Positions 1 to 8,306 are shown, counted from the stretch's first letter. The stretch: DNA of 62,520 bases from Thermoproteota archaeon (GCA_030550155.1 JAUQPZ010000005.1:1-62520), one strand, 5' to 3'. Numbers and translations: made by a program. The notes: a model not told the origin generated them from the letters alone.

Positions 1-930
1 TATCATTTTTCCGCTCGAGTAGCTTTCTGTTATGCGTTGGAGCTCGGAGTCGTCCTTTAGGATGAATTGTAGGATTTTATATGGGACGTCCTTTTCTAGG
101 TCCGCGCCGTGTTTTCTCTGCTCCTCAAGTGTGTTTGCTCCGCCTGAGAAGGCCTTGTAGACTTTTCTTTTCAGCTCCTTGTAGTCGTCTTCAGGGAGGA
201 AGATAGCGGCGTGGGGCTCGCTCTTACTCATTTTCCCCTCACCCTTCAGGCTGGGCACGTCTCTGATGTATACGCCTACAGCCTGCTTGAACTGGAAGAA
301 CCTTGAGCGTCTAACGTAGTCTCGGCAGAGCCTGATGTGTGGGTCTTGGTCCAGCCCTACCGGGATTATGCCTATCATAGGCCTTACTAACTGGGGGAAT
401 AGGATGTCGCCTATCTGATAGAGGGAGGATGTAATACGGGAGGGTTCTAGGACGCCATAGACAGCCCTGAATTCTTGGAGAGTAATCTCTCTCGAGGCGT
501 CAGCAGCTATTTTGTGTATATCTCTGTTCTCTGACTGGAAATAGAAGATACATTTGTCAGGGTCAATCCCGAGCGCGAGATAGGTTGGAATATGGAACTC
601 GAGAGCTATCCTTTTAGCCTCGTCCAAACCTATGCCGCGCGTTGCAAGAGACTCTAAGTCAGCCACGAGCAGGATGGTCTGCTTCGCTCTGTCTGCGAAA
701 CATTTGACCGCCTCAACCACAGCCATCGTGCCTAAATGTATCCTGTCGGAGGAGGGCATGATCCCCGTTAATACGTAGAAGTTCCCTGTCTGCATGGCCT
801 CTTTGAGCTCGTCATAGCCTCTGCAGGCGAAGATTATTCCCCTCTTGACGAAGTAGTGGTCAGAGGACAGGTCCTGCTGAGTGATGCCGGTTAGCCCGAA
901 CTCCTGTACCAGCTTGACCTCTCTACTCAT
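1..930 (-). CDS. trpS: Tryptophanyl-tRNA synthetase, partial (C-terminus outside window)
   Basis: Class I aminoacyl-tRNA synthetase that charges tRNA(Trp). Reading leftward from the ATG at 930, the frame stays open to the window edge (310 codons), so the C-terminus is missing. The HIGH-type signature reads GIMPSSDRIHLGT near residue 55, the archaeal/eukaryal TrpRS pattern LDQDPHIRLCRD lies near residue 195, and a KMSKS loop (GEGKMSKSEP) follows near residue 230. The KMSKS form rather than the commoner KMSAS is a small oddity. A T-rich run and TATA-like element at about 968-978 could promote it. TyrRS is the alternative, but the spacing and the DQDP motif favour TrpRS. Confidence 0.88.
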   Translation of the reverse strand, partial: MSREVKLVQEFGLTGITQQDLSSDHYFVKRGIIFACRGYDELKEAMQTGNFYVLTGIMPSSDRIHLGTMAVVEAVKCFADRAKQTILLVADLESLATRGIGLDEAKRIALEFHIPTYLALGIDPDKCIFYFQSENRDIHKIAADASREITLQEFRAVYGVLEPSRITSSLYQIGDILFPQLVRPMIGIIPVGLDQDPHIRLCRDYVRRSRFFQFKQAVGVYIRDVPSLKGEGKMSKSEPHAAIFLPEDDYKELKRKVYKAFSGGANTLEEQRKHGADLEKDVPYKILQFILKDDSELQRITESYSSGKMI

Positions 931-1001
931 CCCCTATTAGGCCGCACCCAGTAAGTCCTCCCAACGGGCTAATAAAAAAGATATTCAGACCTTGCCTAGC
1001 C

Positions 1002-1568
1002 CTAACCTCTGATTAGTGGGAGGCGTCTCACAAATCCTCCGCGCTCCAAGAGCTCGGCGGTCTTGTGGTCTAGAGAAGCGATTGAGCCTACAGGGAAGGG
1101 GCCGCGAGTAATTCCATCAGAGTCAACTATGGCCGGAGCCTCTTTAACAAATACTACAATCACGCTGTCTATTGACTCGACCATTTGTTTGGAGAAGTCG
1201 AGAGAATCGATGCAGTACTGTATATATTCGCGATAAATGGTAAGGGGTTTCGTTAGGGATTCATAGAGCCTTTTCTCCGCCGGGATAAGGTTTCCAATAG
1301 ACTCGCCCCTCATCGCGGCAAGGACAATCTTCTCGAGCCTCAGCTGAAAGATATTTGAGACCAACGTGGTGAGGACATCCAGTTCTTTCTCGCAGAGCTT
1401 GAAGTGGATGCTGCTTCTGTCAGTTGCAAGCTTAATCCTGATTCTCAGCTCCTCAGCATACCCCCTAAGCCTCTTCAGCCAATCATCAGAGATTGGGGCC
1501 GGCTCTCTTGAAGACCTCTCAGAGAGCCAAACATCCACGGTCTCCTCATAGACAGACTTTCCCGACAA
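1002..1568 (-). CDS. GINS complex subunit-like protein (Gins51/Gins15 type)
   Basis: About 188 residues. GINS binds MCM and GAN/RecJ-like proteins in the archaeal replicative helicase. An N-terminal all-alpha region (roughly 1-120) is followed by a small C-terminal beta domain with VFVKEAPAIVDSDG, then GPFPVGS and a closing L-(x)n-LLERGG segment. This matches the A-then-B domain order of archaeal Gins51. I chose a TTG start at 1568. The DUF763 stop lies 4 bases upstream, and GGAGGTG, overlapping that stop, is a well-spaced ribosome-binding site. An upstream GTG at 1601 would give an 11-residue extension overlapping DUF763. The family call rests on the C-terminal domain; the helical part is weakly conserved. 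Confidence 0.66.
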   Translation of the reverse strand: MSGKSVYEETVDVWLSERSSREPAPISDDWLKRLRGYAEELRIRIKLATDRSSIHFKLCEKELDVLTTLVSNIFQLRLEKIVLAAMRGESIGNLIPAEKRLYESLTKPLTIYREYIQYCIDSLDFSKQMVESIDSVIVVFVKEAPAIVDSDGITRGPFPVGSIASLDHKTAELLERGGFVRRLPLIRG

Positions 1569-1572
1569 CTTG

Positions 1573-2676
1573 CTACACCTCCAAAAGCTCCAACAGGCCA
1601 CTCAACCTCCTCAAAGCTAACCTCGACGCCTCAGAACTAGACCCCTCCACCACAATCCTCAAAGTCTCCGCCGCCTCCCGCATCGCACGCCTCTCAACCA
1701 TGAATGGCTTACCAGACTTGGTGCCAAAGGCGAAGGCAAACCTAGCCGGGTCTCTCCAGGACGGCGCGGCACCATAAACCAGCTCAGAGATGTATGCGAG
1801 ACCTCTCAGAGTGGAGGGCCCAACGCCCCCGTGGAGAAGGAGCGACTCGAAATCCTCAGCGTGTTGCTTCGCTTTCCGAATAATCTTCTCATTAAATCTC
1901 TTAGGCGGCCTCAGGTGCGGGGGGATCTTGAAGACTTGGCTCTGAGACTCGGCGTCAAGGGTCGCCTGCCCAGAGAGGATAACCCCAGCTCTCTCCAAGT
2001 CTGACTGAAGCCCCTGGATGGGCGTGTCTCCAAGTATGTCGAGCATGCAGGCCCTACACTGTCTGGACTCTTTGCTGGTCAGGTCGAGGACGACCTGTTC
2101 TTTTTGGGCTGAAGATATCGCGTTGTGGGGCTCCTCTACATCTATTTCAGAGCAGAGCCATTGGTATCTCCTCGCAAGTCTGAGGTCAGTGTTCATTCCC
2201 TGGTTGATCACCGCTGATGAGCCGTCTGCCGAGACCGCTACAGCGTGGAAGTAGACGTTGTATGAGTCTTGAAGCGCGTTGTTATCTATCTTGCAGCTGA
2301 GAGCTGAGGCTCGCTCCAGCGGTTCGGCCATATCTGTTCTGCCGAGTTTTCCCAGCATCTGCCTGATCTCGTCTCTAACCCTTATCATCAGTCTTCCCTT
2401 CCCCCCAGCTATCCCCACGCCCAGTGACCTGTTGGAGAGCGCCTCCTTGAGGGCCATAAGAGTCACCGTCGTCTGGCCAGAGGTGTCCCACTCGAATCCT
2501 AAAACGCAGGAAAGGCAGCTGAGCCAGTAGGGGTCTGCAAGCCTCTCAACGAAGAAGTTGGCCCCGAAATCTTTGACTATGAGCCTCGTAATCTCCCCAC
2601 CCAGCATAACCATCTCACCATAATGTGGGACACCACCCTCAACCAAGTATAGCTCCGCCCTTCCGACCCGCCTCAA
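1573..2676 (-). CDS. DUF763 family protein
   Basis: 367 residues, a widespread archaeal and bacterial family of unknown biochemical role. Recognisable blocks are RRVGRAELYLVEGGVPHY at the N-terminus, DPYWLSCLSCVLGFEWDTSG near residue 50, a GIAGGKG turn, ALQDSYNVYFHAVA near residue 140, and VINQGMN then ARRYQWL near residue 165. Length and start (TTG, just after a GAGAGTGG ribosome-binding site) match the family. It is immediately upstream of, and probably co-transcribed with, the GINS-like gene, whose ribosome-binding site lies in its last codons. DUF763 has been noted near DNA-metabolism genes in archaea, but I assign no activity. Confidence 0.85.
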   Translation of the reverse strand: MRRVGRAELYLVEGGVPHYGEMVMLGGEITRLIVKDFGANFFVERLADPYWLSCLSCVLGFEWDTSGQTTVTLMALKEALSNRSLGVGIAGGKGRLMIRVRDEIRQMLGKLGRTDMAEPLERASALSCKIDNNALQDSYNVYFHAVAVSADGSSAVINQGMNTDLRLARRYQWLCSEIDVEEPHNAISSAQKEQVVLDLTSKESRQCRACMLDILGDTPIQGLQSDLERAGVILSGQATLDAESQSQVFKIPPHLRPPKRFNEKIIRKAKQHAEDFESLLLHGGVGPSTLRGLAYISELVYGAAPSWRDPARFAFAFGTKSGKPFMVERRAMREAAETLRIVVEGSSSEASRLALRRLSGLLELLEV

Positions 2677-2733
2677 CCACTCTCTAACATAGACTACCCA
2701 GCCAAAGCCTTAATCCTTTACCCCACAGGCAAC

Positions 2734-2779
2734 CTGCGGCCAATATCGGGCCGCAGCCTCAGCGGCTCCTCTGCAGGAG
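2734..2779. other. Two adjacent hairpins in the DUF763/rpl44e intergenic region
   Basis: CTGCGGCC (2734-2741) pairs perfectly with GGCCGCAG (2749-2756) around a 7-base loop. CTCCT (2766-2770) pairs with AGGAG (2775-2779) around a 4-base loop. An alternative outer pairing CCTGC/GCAGG would enclose both. They sit between two divergent genes, about 40-90 bases before rpl44e. They could be a 5' leader structure or part of a small RNA; no family is recognised. Confidence 0.4.
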
Positions 2780-2820
2780 ACAAATCCTAAAAAGTAAGTA
2801 ACGGCTCCGTCTCAGATAGC

Positions 2821-3099
2821 ATGAAAGTCCCTTCAAAGATCAACACTTACTGCCCAAAATGCAACGACCACACAGAGCATCAAGTCTCCCTGTATAAGAA
2901 GGGGAAGGAGAGGGGGCTGGCAATAGGTGCGAGGAGGCATGAGAGGGAGCTGAAGGGTTATGGAGGGCAGAAATACCCAATTCAGAGGAACAAGGCTAAG
3001 ACGACTGATAAGAAGACTCTTGTCTTGACGTGCTCGAAGTGCGGTAGGGGGATTATGAGGGAAGGGGTCAGGCTGCGGAAGCTTGAACTGGTGAGGTGA
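2821..3099 (+). CDS. rpl44e: 50S ribosomal protein L44e
   Basis: 92 residues, a zinc-binding protein of the large subunit near the E site. The first Cys pair is YCPKCNDHTEH (residues 10-20) and the second is TCSKCGRG (about residue 71), framing the basic middle GYGGQKYPIQRNKAKTT typical of eL42/L44e. The ATG at 2821 lies about 27-35 bases after an AT-rich CCTAAAAAGT element, suggesting a leaderless transcript. It is followed after 9 bases by rps27e, the usual archaeal pairing. Confidence 0.95.
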   Translation: MKVPSKINTYCPKCNDHTEHQVSLYKKGKERGLAIGARRHERELKGYGGQKYPIQRNKAKTTDKKTLVLTCSKCGRGIMREGVRLRKLELVR

Positions 3100-3108
3100 T
3101 GGGGCGGG

Positions 3109-3318
3109 TTGTCGTCGAGGGAGCAGATAATGGAGAGGCTTATTCCAAAGCCGAGGAGCAGGTTTCTCCTCGTCTCTTGTCTTCAGTGCGGCAATAAGCA
3201 GGTTTTCCCCGACACGGCTACTGTGAAGGTTGTATGTAGCGTTTGCGGAGAGTCATTGGCTATCCCTACTGGGGGGAAGGCCAAGATTTTTGGAAGAGTT
3301 GAGAAGATTCTCGACTAG
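3109..3318 (+). CDS. rps27e: 30S ribosomal protein S27e
   Basis: 69 residues, a zinc-ribbon protein of the small subunit. The four cysteines are in [11 protein letters not shown] and VVCSVCGES, and the C-terminal tract [13 protein letters not shown] is diagnostic. The start is TTG at 3109, with GAGGTGA, overlapping the rpl44e stop, serving as a likely ribosome-binding site; an internal ATG at 3130 would cut off conserved residues. Its last codon and stop overlap the convergent ilvC stop by 4 bases. Confidence 0.93.
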   Translation: MSSREQIMERLIPKPRSRFLLVSCLQCGNKQVFPDTATVKVVCSVCGESLAIPTGGKAKIFGRVEKILD

Positions 3319-4295
3319 ATTAGAGCCATAGCTCTGAGCCGTTTTCCAACCTCTTCTAGCTGGTGCTGCTCGGTCTTTTTCATCAGCTCCTCCAGCATCT
3401 TGTATGCTTCAGGGTTCCCCGTCCACTGTTTCTCAAACTCGCCAGACCTAATCTTACTTAATGCCTCCTGCATCCTCCTCTTGACACTCTCGTCTATTAT
3501 TTGCGGGCCAACAACCAAGCCGCCAAACTTTGCGGTATCTGAGACGGAGCGGAGCATGTGGATAACCCCGCCCGAGTATATCAGGTCCACGATAAGCTTA
3601 AGCTCGTTGCAGACCTCGTAGTACGCCAGCTCAGGCTGATACCCGTTCTCCACCAAGACCTCAAAACCCTTCTTGATCAGCTCCATCACGCCGCCGACCA
3701 ATACCGCCTGCTCACCCAGGAGGTCTGTCTCGGTCTCCTCCTGGAATGTAGTCTCTATCACGCCCGCCCGAGTAGCGCCGATGGCCTTCGCAACAGCTAG
3801 CGCGATCTGCTTCGCGCCTCCCGTGGCGTCTTGGTGGACGGCAATCAAGCTTGGAACACCTCGGCCTTCGACATATTTTTGCCTCAAGAGCGGGCCAGGC
3901 CCCTTCGGCGCAACCAAGACGACGTTAACGTATGGCGGGGGTGTTATTCTCTTGAAGTGTATGTTGTAGCCATGGGCGAAGACGAGTGTTTTGCCCGGCG
4001 TCAAGCAGCTCTCGACGTACTCCTTGTATGTGGTGGGCATGGGGACATCTGGAATCAGCATAAGTATTACATCAGATATCCTCGCAGCCTCCTCTATCGG
4101 CATACATGTAAAACCGTCTCGAGATGCTGCGTCAAACGACCTGCCTTCGCCGCGAAGCCCGATGACGACCTCGACGCCCGAGTCCCGCATATTGAGCGCC
4201 TGAGCCCTTCCTTGGCTCCCATAGCCTATGACCGCTACCCGCTTCCCCTTGAGTGGGTCGAGTGAGACATCCGAGTCATAATATACCTTCGCCAA
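3315..4295 (-). CDS. ilvC: Ketol-acid reductoisomerase
   Basis: 326 residues, class I (short) KARI, converting 2-acetolactate or acetohydroxybutyrate to the dihydroxy acid with NAD(P)H and Mg2+. The N-terminal Rossmann motif is [15 protein letters not shown] (residues 22-36). The metal-binding acids are in [16 protein letters not shown] near residue 188, and the knotted C-terminal domain follows. The TTG start has a strong GGTGAGGT ribosome-binding site that overlaps the stop of the preceding ACT-like gene. It is the last gene of the leuA-ilvB-ACT-ACT-ilvC operon. Confidence 0.96.
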   Translation of the reverse strand: MAKVYYDSDVSLDPLKGKRVAVIGYGSQGRAQALNMRDSGVEVVIGLRGEGRSFDAASRDGFTCMPIEEAARISDVILMLIPDVPMPTTYKEYVESCLTPGKTLVFAHGYNIHFKRITPPPYVNVVLVAPKGPGPLLRQKYVEGRGVPSLIAVHQDATGGAKQIALAVAKAIGATRAGVIETTFQEETETDLLGEQAVLVGGVMELIKKGFEVLVENGYQPELAYYEVCNELKLIVDLIYSGGVIHMLRSVSDTAKFGGLVVGPQIIDESVKRRMQEALSKIRSGEFEKQWTGNPEAYKMLEELMKKTEQHQLEEVGKRLRAMALI

Positions 4296-4301
4296 ACAAC
4301 C

Positions 4302-4646
4302 TCACCTTAGTCCTTCCCAGCGGAGGCGCGCATCAAAGTCTTCCACAATTGCCTCTACAAATCCATGCTGAGATGATGCGGCATCGAGGAACTTCTCAAT
4401 CAGGGCTCTATCTCCTGTGAACTCGACGATGACCTCGCACATGTCGCCCACTTCTTCTCTCCCGATATATATAGCTCTAACCATATCAGCGCCACCTAGC
4501 TCACCTATGAGCCGCAGAGCGGCGAGGGCATTCCCCATACCCCGATACAAGAGCCTAACTATATCCACACCAGACATGTTTACTATTACTCTATCTTTTT
4601 GCACTCTAAAACGTATGGAGAGCCGCTTGTCTTCAACATAAACCAT
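4302..4646 (-). CDS. ACT-like small protein, putative acetolactate synthase regulatory subunit (second of two)
   Basis: Up to 114 residues, lying where ilvN is expected. The predicted order is strand (RVIVNMSGVD), helix (IVRLLYRGMGNALAALRLIG), strand (MVRAIYIGREE), strand (MCEVIVEFTG), helix (LIEKFLDAAS), strand (FVEAIVEDF), which is the ACT beta-alpha-beta-beta-alpha-beta pattern. The first strand lies upstream of the internal ATG at 4577, so the start must be the ATG at 4646 or the GTG at 4604. Either overlaps the preceding ACT-like gene. The family glycine/proline signature of IlvN (N-PG-L-R) is absent. A role in valine feedback is inferred from position and predicted fold only. Confidence 0.6.
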   Translation of the reverse strand: MVYVEDKRLSIRFRVQKDRVIVNMSGVDIVRLLYRGMGNALAALRLIGELGGADMVRAIYIGREEVGDMCEVIVEFTGDRALIEKFLDAASSQHGFVEAIVEDFDARLRWEGLR

Positions 4647-4816
4647 TGAATTTTTTCAGGAGGACCCTCGAATACGAGGTCTGCTATGATGACGCCGTCG
4701 TTAGCTTTAAGGGAGGCCTCCTTCAGCGTCAACCTCCCCTGCTTAGCGAGGAGGAGAAGCTTCATGACCGACTCGTATGACTCACTTAGCTGGACTACTA
4801 GCCGTTTCCTCAACAT
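4586..4816 (-). CDS. ACT-like small protein, putative acetolactate synthase regulatory subunit (first of two)
   Basis: 76 residues beginning MLRKRLVVQLSES. The predicted pattern is strand, helix (ESVMKLLLLAKQG), strand (LTLKEASLKA), strand (VIIADLVFEG), helix (PEKIQWFMLKTSG), strand (YVLECKKI), which resembles a single ACT domain such as the short IlvM type. It overlaps the 3' end of ilvB by 35 bases and the next ACT-like gene by 61 bases, implying translational coupling. With its downstream neighbour it totals about the length of one ordinary IlvN (about 165-175 residues), so a split or frameshifted ilvN is the alternative. Confidence 0.6.
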   Translation of the reverse strand: MLRKRLVVQLSESYESVMKLLLLAKQGRLTLKEASLKANDGVIIADLVFEGPPEKIQWFMLKTSGSPYVLECKKIE

Positions 4817-6515
4817 TGTTGCTGAACCCCGGTGGTAGAATCACGTCCGCAAGCCACTTGCCTGGCGGAACCATCGGGAACACCTTCTCATCCTTATCGA
4901 TGGGCACATCGATGACGATTGCCTCATCATTCCTGATAGCTCTTCTCAAAGCGATCCTCAGCTCCTCATAGCTATTGACGAACAAGCCCTCCACTCCGAA
5001 GGCCTCGGCCAGCTTTATCAGATTTGTCCTATCCTCTATATCCACATCCTTAAACCTCTTCTTGTAAAAGAGGTCCTGCCACTGCCTCACCATTCCCAGG
5101 GCCCGGTTGTCAAAGACGACAGTGATTACCGGGAAATCGTATTCAACTATCGTTCCGAGGGCTTGGCAAGTCATAAGGAAGCTTCCATCGCCGTCCATGT
5201 TAAGAACAATCCTGTCCGGCGCCGCGGCCTTGGCCCCCATTGCTGCAGGAAGCCCAAAACCCATAGTCCCAAGCCCAGCGCTGGTGATGAATGTGCCGGG
5301 CTCTAAGACCTTGAAGTAGAGCTGCGCCCACATCTGGTGCTGACCGACCCCGGTAGTCACGATGGCGCTTCTCGGAAGCTCGTCCCTAATGACCTTCACA
5401 ATCTTCCATGAAGAGAGCCTACTTCTATCAGCTTGCCCAAACATATACTCGTCAAAGCTTCTTCCAATCTCCTTAAGCCCCAGAACCCATCCCGGGTCTT
5501 TAGGCGAAAACCTCTTCGTAGATAAGATGTCGATTAGCCTACTCAGAGCCAATTTCGCATCACAGCTTATTCCGACGTCCGGTATGACGTTCTTCCCGAT
5601 CTCGCTCGCGTCCACATCTATGTGAATTATTCTGCGACTCTTCTTGAACTCGGACGGAGGCCCTATGGCCCTGTCAGAGAGCCTGGTGCCTAGGCAGAGC
5701 ACTAAGTCGGAGTCTATAACAGCCAGATTCGACTCAAATCGGCCATGCATCCCAACTACACCCAGAACGTTTGGATGACTCTCATCAACGGCGGTCTTCC
5801 CCGGAGTAGTCGTGATTACGGCGGCATTAAGGATCTCAGCCAGCTTCAAAATCTCTTTGGACGCATCACTATAATATGCGCCGCCGCCAACTAGTATGCA
5901 GACACGCTTGGCCTCTACGATGAATTCGGCGGCCTTCTCTAGGAGGATCTCGTCGGGCGGTAGGCTCTGCTTGAGAAACCTCGGCTCTACAGTCTCATCA
6001 ATCCCCTCAAATTCGCCTATATCCTCCTGCTGAACATCTCGAGGCAAGTCTAGAAGGGTAGGGCCGGGCCTACCGCTCATTGCGCACTTGTACGCGCTGA
6101 CAAACTCTTTAACAAGCTTCGACGAGTCCAAAACCACGGTGGCATACTTGACATGAGGGAGCGCTACATCCACTATATCAGCCTCTTGGAAGGCGTCTGT
6201 ACCCATGAATGAGCGGACTACTTGGCCGGTGAGCGCGACGAGCGGCGCACTATCCATCGCGGCGTTGACCAAGCCGGTTACGAGGTTTGTGGCGCCTGGG
6301 CCAGAGGTGGCCAGCGCAATTCCTGGCCGCTTCTTAACCCTCGCGTAGCCCTCCGCAGCGTGAACTGCGTGCTGCTCGTGTTTTGTGAGCACGCTACGAA
6401 TATTAGAGTCGTAAAGTGAGTCGTAAAGCGGTAGATTCGCTCCGCCCGGTATCCCGAAGACGATCTCGACGCCTAAATCCTCCATCTTTCTAACCAGCGC
6501 GTCGCTTGCCTTCAT
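4782..6515 (-). CDS. ilvB: Acetolactate synthase, large (catalytic) subunit
   Basis: 577 residues, a ThDP-dependent enzyme condensing pyruvate with pyruvate or 2-ketobutyrate. The N-terminal domain has GIPGGANLPLYDSL and the catalytic glutamate in TKHEQHAVHAAEGYAR (about residue 47). A central FAD-type domain follows, and the C-terminal ThDP motif is LNMDGDGSFLM near residue 435. I place the start at the ATG at 6515, which overlaps the leuA stop by one base and follows GGAGGGTGG; a TTG one codon earlier is also open. It is translationally coupled to leuA upstream and overlaps the first ACT-like gene downstream. Confidence 0.95.
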   Translation of the reverse strand: MKASDALVRKMEDLGVEIVFGIPGGANLPLYDSLYDSNIRSVLTKHEQHAVHAAEGYARVKKRPGIALATSGPGATNLVTGLVNAAMDSAPLVALTGQVVRSFMGTDAFQEADIVDVALPHVKYATVVLDSSKLVKEFVSAYKCAMSGRPGPTLLDLPRDVQQEDIGEFEGIDETVEPRFLKQSLPPDEILLEKAAEFIVEAKRVCILVGGGAYYSDASKEILKLAEILNAAVITTTPGKTAVDESHPNVLGVVGMHGRFESNLAVIDSDLVLCLGTRLSDRAIGPPSEFKKSRRIIHIDVDASEIGKNVIPDVGISCDAKLALSRLIDILSTKRFSPKDPGWVLGLKEIGRSFDEYMFGQADRSRLSSWKIVKVIRDELPRSAIVTTGVGQHQMWAQLYFKVLEPGTFITSAGLGTMGFGLPAAMGAKAAAPDRIVLNMDGDGSFLMTCQALGTIVEYDFPVITVVFDNRALGMVRQWQDLFYKKRFKDVDIEDRTNLIKLAEAFGVEGLFVNSYEELRIALRRAIRNDEAIVIDVPIDKDEKVFPMVPPGKWLADVILPPGFSNNVEETASSPAK

Positions 6516-8047
6516 CAAACCACCCTCCTTGACACGGCTAACAGGTGTTGATTAACGGCGCTCACCATCGCGTTCAGTATTGCGTGGCTGCTCGTCTTCC
6601 CTGTTCCCTTCCCAATAATAACACCGTCACTTAGCGCTAGCGTGACCTCAGCCTCGTAAGGATGCCTGTCCTCGTAGGGCGAGGCAAACAGAGAGAGATC
6701 TTTGACCTCGACATTCTCGAGAATGTTTTTGAAGGCTTTCAGCGATGCGTCTATAGCAGAGAGTGAAGGGGTTTTACCGATACCCTCAGAATGCATAATC
6801 TCGCCTTGAACCTCAAACTCAGCGATACATCTGTCCTCGCTCTGAGTCGTTATCTGCTGGAAGCCTTTCAACGCAACTGGCCCAGCAGCCTTCGCACCTA
6901 ATAACTCCTTCACAATTTCTAGGAGTTCGTGGTCGCTGAGCTTATGACCCGTATCACCTATCTCTTTCACCCTATCCAACACCATTTTAACCTCGTCACT
7001 ATTCAAGAAGTATCCATACTGCCGTAGGACCGTGTTAATCGAGTGAATACCAGAGTGCTTCCCCACTACTATTCTTCTCCGCATTCCAACCTGTTCAGGC
7101 ATTATGGGCTCGTAAGTAGCGGGATTCTTTATCACGCCGTGAACATGTATTCCGCTCTCGTGGGAAAACGCGTTCTCCCCCACAACAGCCTTATTCTTTG
7201 GTACGGGTATTCCTGTCAGACGCGCTACAAGCTTGGAGACCCTTGCTATCTTCTCGAAGTTAATGTTGCTCTCGATGCCGTAGAGGAATTTGAGAGCAAC
7301 CGCGACTTCTTCGAGGCTTGTATTCCCGGCCCTCTCTCCTATGCCGTTCACAGTCACGTGAACTATCTCCGCGCCGCCCTCGACCCCCGCCAACGTGTTA
7401 GCAGTAGCTAACCCCATGTCGTCATGACAATGAACAGCAACAGGCAGACCTGTAACGCGTCTAGACTTCTCGGCGAGAAGCCGCATAACGTGTGGAAGAG
7501 CCACTCCTACAGTATCAGGTATATCTATGCTATCCGCCCCTGCCTCCTTCACGCTTCTAAAGACACTCATCAGGAAATCTTGATCACTTCTCGTGGCATC
7601 CTCGGCCGAGAAGTGCACGACGACGCCCCTAGACTTGGCGTATTCAACCATTTCTACAGCCCGCTCGACTACCTGCTCACGAGTCAAAGACAGTTTATAC
7701 TTCATGTGTATGTCGGATGTCGCGATAAACACGTGAACCCAGTCACATCCCGCGTCGACGGCGGCATCTATATCCCTCCGATCGCATCTACTCAGCGAGC
7801 ATATCTGAGAACTCAGCCCCATGCCAGAGATCTTCTTTACCGCCTCAAACTCGCCCCGAGAGACCACGGCAAACCCAGCCTCAATCACATCAATCCCCAA
7901 ATCCGCCAAAGCCTCAGCAATCAGCATCTTCTCCTCAACACGTAGCGCCACGCCTGGCGTCTGCTCACCATCCCTAAGCGTCGTATCAAAGAAGTAGACA
8001 CGGCTTGGAAGACTATAGACCCCCTCCAAAAGAGATTTCCAGCTCAT
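6515..8047 (-). CDS. leuA: 2-Isopropylmalate synthase
   Basis: About 510 residues, condensing acetyl-CoA with 2-ketoisovalerate in leucine synthesis. The catalytic TIM barrel shows FFDTTLRDGEQTPGV near residue 18, VHCHDDMGLATAN, the metal site HESGIHVHG, and GKHSGIHS. Residues from about 385 form the LeuA allosteric domain. The start is the ATG at 8047, six bases after GAGGTGGG; an in-frame TTG at 8065 has no ribosome-binding site. It is the first gene of the ilv/leu operon. Citramalate synthase (CimA) is a close relative and cannot be excluded by eye, although leucine synthesis fits the operon. Confidence 0.88.
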   Translation of the reverse strand: MSWKSLLEGVYSLPSRVYFFDTTLRDGEQTPGVALRVEEKMLIAEALADLGIDVIEAGFAVVSRGEFEAVKKISGMGLSSQICSLSRCDRRDIDAAVDAGCDWVHVFIATSDIHMKYKLSLTREQVVERAVEMVEYAKSRGVVVHFSAEDATRSDQDFLMSVFRSVKEAGADSIDIPDTVGVALPHVMRLLAEKSRRVTGLPVAVHCHDDMGLATANTLAGVEGGAEIVHVTVNGIGERAGNTSLEEVAVALKFLYGIESNINFEKIARVSKLVARLTGIPVPKNKAVVGENAFSHESGIHVHGVIKNPATYEPIMPEQVGMRRRIVVGKHSGIHSINTVLRQYGYFLNSDEVKMVLDRVKEIGDTGHKLSDHELLEIVKELLGAKAAGPVALKGFQQITTQSEDRCIAEFEVQGEIMHSEGIGKTPSLSAIDASLKAFKNILENVEVKDLSLFASPYEDRHPYEAEVTLALSDGVIIGKGTGKTSSHAILNAMVSAVNQHLLAVSRRVV

Positions 8048-8100
8048 TCTTCCCACCTCACTCAAGAAGGATGAGAAGGGTGCCGGAAGACTCTAAGGTA

Positions 8101-8143
8101 GGGGGTGCGGCGTCAGAAGCATGAACTTCTAATTTACGCCCCC
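8101..8143 (-). promoter_or_regulatory. Hairpin in the leuA leader
   Basis: Read on the minus strand, GGGGGCGT (8143-8136) faces ACGCC and CCCCC (8113-8101), with an inner stem AGAAG/CTTCT (8130-8126 with 8119-8115) closing a TTCATG loop. The ATG in that loop opens a nine-codon frame (8122 to the stop at 8093) reading MLLTPHPLP, with three Leu codons. The structure lies in the predicted 5' untranslated region of the leu/ilv operon, so attenuation-like or translational control is conceivable. The pairing is seen; the function is speculation. Confidence 0.4.
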
Positions 8144-8187
8144 AAGCAATAACTACCACCCTTCGCGGTATTCATGATAGGTGTTAG

Positions 8188-8199
8188 TTAATATATAAA
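8188..8199 (-). promoter_or_regulatory. TATA box for leuA-ilvB-ilvC operon
   Basis: On the minus strand this reads TTTATATATTAA, a strong archaeal TATA box. It predicts transcription starting near 8167-8170 and thus a leader of about 120 bases before the leuA ATG, unusually long for this window. Confidence 0.65.
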
Positions 8200-8306
8200 C
8201 ATTAGCTTTAAGGATGACCACTACACCACACGACAAAGAAAGCAACATGCACGTCACGAGAGAGTGAAGTATTGATTAACCGCCTCTGCCCTGTCTTTAC
8301 CGGCGG

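Noticed and set aside
4586-4646. Treating the ACT-like pair as a certain frameshift
   Set aside because: Each frame has its own start and a complete ACT-like strand/helix order, so a true split is equally likely. Kept as two genes with the doubt stated.
7424-7945. 173-residue plus-strand open frame inside leuA
   Set aside because: Antisense to conserved LeuA motifs; no promoter or domain.
8134-8175. Upstream 13-codon frame before leuA
   Set aside because: Its ATG (8175) lies upstream of the transcription start predicted from the TATA box, so it is probably not in the message. The 8093-8122 frame was retained instead.
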